This document shows, piece by piece, positions 58,998 to 64,000 of a DNA stretch of 64,000 nt. The translations under genes were made by a program, and so were the position numbers. The notes beneath the pieces are model-generated. The model made no database searches. It had not been told where the DNA came from and worked only from the letters and a program-made list of their open reading frames with translations. The stretch's first letter is position 1. Every line of letters starts with the position of its first letter. Origin of the DNA: Nitrospiraceae bacterium (GTDB lineage: Bacteria > Nitrospirota > Nitrospiria > Nitrospirales > Nitrospiraceae); the NCBI GenBank assembly GCA_009692155.1, contig SHZW01000004.1, forward strand, positions 1 to 64,000. Reading direction: 5' to 3'.

Positions 58998-59376
58998 CGT
59001 TCTCCTCGACACCAACATCGTTATTGGCCTGTTCGCCAGTGACCAAGCCGTTTTAGCCCGCCTTTCCAAAACAGACCATATCTTCATTCCCAGTATCGTC
59101 CTCGGCGAACTGTATTTCGGGGCCTACAAGTCCGCCCATTCAGATCAAAACGTTCGCCGCATCGAGGAATTGATTGCGACGAGTGCCGTCCTCGTCTGCG
59201 ACGCAGCGACGGCCGCACACTATGGCCGCATCAAGAAGGCCTTGCGGGAGAAAGGCAGGCCGTTACCGGAGAACGACATCTGGATTGCCGCTCTGGCTCA
59301 ACAGCACAATCTGACAGTGGTTTCACGAGATCAGCACTTCAAAGAGATTGAAAACCTTCCGGTCGAAGCCTGGTAA
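58987..59376 (+). CDS. PIN-domain toxin (VapC family)
   Basis: LLDTNIVIGLFASD; SIVLGELYFGAYKS; ENDIWIAALAQQHNLTVVSRDQHFKEI. Confidence 0.92.
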   Translation: MSGSVLLDTNIVIGLFASDQAVLARLSKTDHIFIPSIVLGELYFGAYKSAHSDQNVRRIEELIATSAVLVCDAATAAHYGRIKKALREKGRPLPENDIWIAALAQQHNLTVVSRDQHFKEIENLPVEAW

Positions 59377-59398
59377 ACAGCGTCAGACTTCCAGCCAC

Positions 59399-59529
59399 AT
59401 CGGACGCGCGGGGGTGGGGAGGGGCTCAGAAGAGCATATGGCTGATGGCGTATGGCTTATGGTTTCGGAGGGGAATCGGAAATGCGAATCGCCGTCGCCA
59501 TCGGCGGGCCGTCAGGCGTCAGCGGAAAT
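59399..59529. repeat. Left direct repeat with heptad words
   Basis: cggacgcgcgggggtggggaggggctcagaagagc...atatggc/tgatggc/gtatggc/ttatggt...ggcgggccgtcaggcgtcagcg. Confidence 0.7.
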
Positions 59530-59544
59530 GGTTCCTGTCTGGCC

Positions 59545-60593
59545 TCAAGGTCCTAGTGCAACACCGGTATCCTGGTCAATCCAGGAACCAAGGAGTTGCA
59601 CATGGAACGGTATCGACGATTGAGTCTGATGGAGCGTGAGGAGTTGAGTCGCCTGTTGGCTGTGGGGGCGAGCCTGCGGGCTGCCGGCCAGGCGTTGACC
59701 CGAGCCCCGAGTACGCTGTCGCGTGAGTTGGCGCGTCAGCACGCCTCGCCCGTGACCTATCGAGCGGTGCTGGCCCATCACCGGGCGCAGTGCCAGGCCC
59801 ACCACCCGCGCAAACCACGGACGCTGGCGGTCCAGCCCCGCTTGCGCACGGCGGTCTTCACGCTCCTCGCGCAGCGCTGGTCCCCCGAACAGATTGCGCG
59901 CGGGTTGCCGCAGCGGTATCCTCACGAACCGACCATGCGGATCTCTCACGACGCGCTCTACACCTATCTCTATGTACTGCCCCGGGGCGCGTTCAAGCGG
60001 GAACTGGTCCGGTATCTCCGCCGCCGGCACCGCTTTCGTCGTCCCCGCAAGGTGCGGCTCAGCTCTCGGCCCATCCAGGAGCTGATCAGTATCGACGAGC
60101 GGCCAGCGGAGGTGGCGGATCGCACGGTGCCGGGGCATTGGGAGGGGGACTTGCTCGTCGGCCATGCCAATGCCTCTGCCCTCGGAACCCTGGTCGAGCG
60201 GACCACACGATTTACGCTGCTGGTGCCGTTGAAGGCAAAGGACGCGACCACCGTGCGGCAGGCCTTCGCGCGCGAAGTGCGCCCGCTGCCCGCCCAACTC
60301 CGCCGCGCGCTCACGTACGACCACGGGCCCGACCTGCGCGAGCACCGCCTGTTCACGAAGCAGACGAAGATGCGCGTCTACTTTGCCCATCCGCATTGTC
60401 CTTGGGAGCGGGGCACGAACGAGAACATCAAGGGTGTGTTGCGCCAGTTCTTTCCCAAAGGGACGCGGTTCCATCAGCTCTCGCGCCGCGAGATCAAGCG
60501 GGTGCAGGTGCTGTTCAACGATCGGCCCCGGAAAATCTTGAACTGGCACAGCCCTGCTCATGCCTTCAATCAACTGTTGCGCTAGGACCTTGA
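59545..60593 (+). mobile_element. IS30-family insertion sequence
   Basis: Terminal inverted repeats tcaaggtcctagtgcaac / gttgcgctaggaccttga; encodes IS30 transposase; ~1.05 kb. Confidence 0.9.
59602..60585 (+). CDS. IS30-family transposase
   Basis: YRRLSLMEREELSRLLAVGASLRAAGQALTRAPSTLSREL; VPGHWEGDLLVG; HPHCPWERGTNENIKGVLRQFFPKGT. Confidence 0.95.
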   Translation: MERYRRLSLMEREELSRLLAVGASLRAAGQALTRAPSTLSRELARQHASPVTYRAVLAHHRAQCQAHHPRKPRTLAVQPRLRTAVFTLLAQRWSPEQIARGLPQRYPHEPTMRISHDALYTYLYVLPRGAFKRELVRYLRRRHRFRRPRKVRLSSRPIQELISIDERPAEVADRTVPGHWEGDLLVGHANASALGTLVERTTRFTLLVPLKAKDATTVRQAFAREVRPLPAQLRRALTYDHGPDLREHRLFTKQTKMRVYFAHPHCPWERGTNENIKGVLRQFFPKGTRFHQLSRREIKRVQVLFNDRPRKILNWHSPAHAFNQLLR

Positions 60594-60693
60594 ATGCACA
60601 CTGCCACCTTCCGGCCCTCAGCGTGACTTTAGATTCGCTCAGTGCTACCATCTCCTCGTGCGTGATGGGTGAATTGTTCCGGGCAGGTAAATC

Positions 60694-61002
60694 ATGGCAG
60701 TACAAGAAAAAGTAAGCATCCCCAAAGAAGAGATCGCCTCCTTTTGCCGTCGAAATCGGATTAAGGAGCTGGCACTCTTCGGTTCCGTGCTGCGCAATGA
60801 CTTTCGCCAAGGCAGCGATGTGGATGTATTGGTGGATTTTGAGCCGAATGCCGGGCACTCACTGTTTGACTTTGTCAGAATGCAGGAGGAGCTCAGCAAC
60901 CTGCTCGAAAGAAAAATTGATCTGGTCGAGAAATCCGGGTTGCATAATCCCTTTCGACGCTACGATATTCTCCGCACGCGACAGGTGATCTTTGCGTCCT
61001 GA
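60694..61002 (+). CDS. MNT-type nucleotidyltransferase (antitoxin of HepT/MNT)
   Basis: LALFGSVLRNDFRQGSDVDVLVDFEPNAGHSLFDFVRMQEEL. Confidence 0.92.
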   Translation: MAVQEKVSIPKEEIASFCRRNRIKELALFGSVLRNDFRQGSDVDVLVDFEPNAGHSLFDFVRMQEELSNLLERKIDLVEKSGLHNPFRRYDILRTRQVIFAS

Positions 61003-61351
61003 GGGGCGTGATCCCGCCTACCTGTGGGACATGCTGGAAGCGGCGCGGCACATCCAGAAATATGTGGCTGGTCTGACGCTGGATCGCTACCTTAAGGACA
61101 GCATGGTCCAGTCAGCGGTCGAACGAAAGCTGGAAATACTCGGCGAAACCGCCCGGCGCGTTTCAGAGCCGTTCAGACAAGCCCACCCTGAGATTCCCTG
61201 GCGACAGGTTATCGCTCAACGAAACGTCCTAGCCCATGAATATGGCGATATTGTTCCAACTCTGGTGTGGAAGACTGTCATCACCTACATTCCGGAGCTT
61301 GTGGCGAAACTAGAACCCCTCATCCCTCCTCTCCCGCCAGAAACACCATAA
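60992..61351 (+). CDS. HepT-like (DUF86) RNase toxin
   Basis: RDPAYLWDMLEAARHIQKYVAGLTLDRYLKD; QRNVLAHEY motif. Confidence 0.92.
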   Translation: MRPEGRDPAYLWDMLEAARHIQKYVAGLTLDRYLKDSMVQSAVERKLEILGETARRVSEPFRQAHPEIPWRQVIAQRNVLAHEYGDIVPTLVWKTVITYIPELVAKLEPLIPPLPPETP

Positions 61352-61380
61352 GGCACGCTGAGTAGCGACACATATAAAAT

Positions 61381-61490
61381 CGCGGACGCGCGGGGGTGGG
61401 GCGGGCCTGAGAAGAGCCTATGGCGTATGGCTTATAGCTCGGAATGGGGGAGCAGCGGAGCGGCGGGCCGTCAGGTATCAGCGAAAAAGT
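61381..61490. repeat. Right direct repeat with heptad words
   Basis: cggacgcgcgggggtggggcgggcctgagaagagc...ctatggc/gtatggc/ttatagc...ggcgggccgtcaggtatcagcg. Confidence 0.7.
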
Positions 61491-61633
61491 AGGTCGCCCA
61501 TTTTTCTGCTATCACAATGGAGTCGTTGCTCTGCTATAGTGCGCATGCAGGGTCATGGCATTGGCCTGGTGCAGGCGAGTCATTATCAAGACGGTTCAAT
61601 CGTAAGTGATTTTGCGCGTGGAGCGAAGCGGTT

Positions 61634-61688
61634 GAGGCGTTCCGTTCGAGCTACGCTCCGGAGGGAACGCCTCACTCTCTCTTTTTTT
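61634..61688 (+). terminator. Terminator-like hairpin with T-tract
   Basis: gaggcgttcc ... ggaacgcctc then tctctcttttttt. Confidence 0.7.
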
Positions 61689-61692
61689 GATT

Positions 61693-61885
61693 GAGAAGGA
61701 GCCGGGCGTTATTCCCGGAAGCGACATTGCCGGAGGAGTGGGGGACCGACCGAGCCTTTGTCAGGAAGGAAAGCGGAAACTGACCGAGTCTGCGATGGAA
61801 TTTCCGAAGGCTTCCGCCTGACAAAGGCCGGAAGGGTCACTCCGGGAGGCGCAGGAGCGGAGGGAACAACGCCCGAATCCGGTTC

Positions 61886-61887
<2 letters not shown>
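61693..61887. repeat. ~195-bp composite palindrome abutting ahcY stop
   Basis: gggcgttattccc / gggaacaacgccc outer; gcctttgtcagg / cctgacaaaggc inner. Confidence 0.75.
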
Positions 61888-63271
<1,384 letters not shown>

Positions 63272-64000
63272 TTAAAGGCCTGCTTCCTTGGCCAGGATTT
63301 TTGCCTTGTCGGTCTTTTCCCAGGTGAAGCCCGGCTCGTTGCGGCCGAAGTGCCCGTAGGCTGCGGTCGCCCGGTAGATGGGCCGGCGCAGCTTGAGATA
63401 TTCGATGATGCCGCGCGGGGTCATGGGGAAGTGTTTGCGGACGAGCTTGTCGATCAGTTCAATCTCGACGTTTTCGGTATCCTTCGTATGGATCAGGATC
63501 GAGACCGGGTCGGCCACGCCGATGGCGTAGGCGAGCTGGATCTCGCACTTGTCGGACAATCCTGCCGCGACGATGTTCTTGGCGATGTAGCGGGCCATGT
63601 AGGAGGCCGAGCGGTCCACCTTGCTGGGGTCCTTCCCTGAAAACGCCCCGCCGCCGTGGCTGCCCACGCCGCCGTAGGTGTCCACGATGATCTTGCGTCC
63701 GGTGAGGCCCGTGTCGCCCATCGGCCCGCCGACGACGAACCGGCCGGTCGGATTGATATGGTACTTCACGCTGACCGGATCGAAGATGCCCTTGGGCATG
63801 ACCGGCTTGATGACCTTCTCGATGATGTCCTTCTCGATCTTCTTGTTGGTCACGTTGTCCATGTGCTGGGTGGAGACGACGATGGTGTCCACGCGGGCCG
63901 GCCTGCCGTCGCGGTATTCGATGGTGACTTGCGACTTGCCGTCCGGCAGGACCCAGGGCAGGATTTTTTTCTTCCGCACTTCCGCCAGCCGGCGGGTCAA
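63272..64000 (-). CDS. metK: S-adenosylmethionine synthetase (N-terminus beyond window)
   Basis: [56 protein letters not shown]. Confidence 0.97.
   Translation of the reverse strand: MTRRLAEVRKKKILPWVLPDGKSQVTIEYRDGRPARVDTIVVSTQHMDNVTNKKIEKDIIEKVIKPVMPKGIFDPVSVKYHINPTGRFVVGGPMGDTGLTGRKIIVDTYGGVGSHGGGAFSGKDPSKVDRSASYMARYIAKNIVAAGLSDKCEIQLAYAIGVADPVSILIHTKDTENVEIELIDKLVRKHFPMTPRGIIEYLKLRRPIYRATAAYGHFGRNEPGFTWEKTDKAKILAKEAGL

Noticed and set aside
59545-60593. Composite transposon formed by IS30 copies
   Set aside because: Only one IS30 copy is visible; no second copy flanks the toxin-antitoxin genes and no clear target-site duplication was seen.

Overview
A 64 kb, gene-dense, GC-rich chromosomal window. 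Gene content suggests a Nitrospira-like (Nitrospirota) autotroph; this is inferred from gene content, not from a search. Core genes run from ispE-prs-rplY-pth-ychF through rpsF-ssb-rpsR, a plsX-fab-acp-rnc fatty-acid cluster, folD-metF-panB and tldD/pmbA. Next comes a reductive-TCA carbon-fixation region: a five-subunit 2-oxoacid:ferredoxin oxidoreductase, aclB-aclA, aconitase, a monomeric-type isocitrate dehydrogenase, frdB-frdA and sucC-sucD. The right end is accessory: a B12-binding radical SAM protein, a TPR protein, VapBC, an IS30-family element and MNT/HepT, followed by ahcY and a partial metK.

The most unusual signal is non-coding. At least ten intergenic junctions carry short arrays of degenerate words in strict 7-nt phase (8-nt at one site, 9-nt at two). 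Most are arranged as two mutually complementary arms. The word differs at each locus, but architecture and position are shared: between or just after genes, sometimes running into the 3' coding end. A second class consists of 90-200 bp composite palindromes, two of which share a ~52-nt core inside different outer stems.

Other points of interest: an RCC1-repeat gene broken at a G9 tract and bracketed by near-identical inverted repeats; a pilT pseudogene with two independent lesions; a frameshifted AT-richer membrane-protein island; and an IS30 plus MNT/HepT segment between ~110-130 bp direct repeats.
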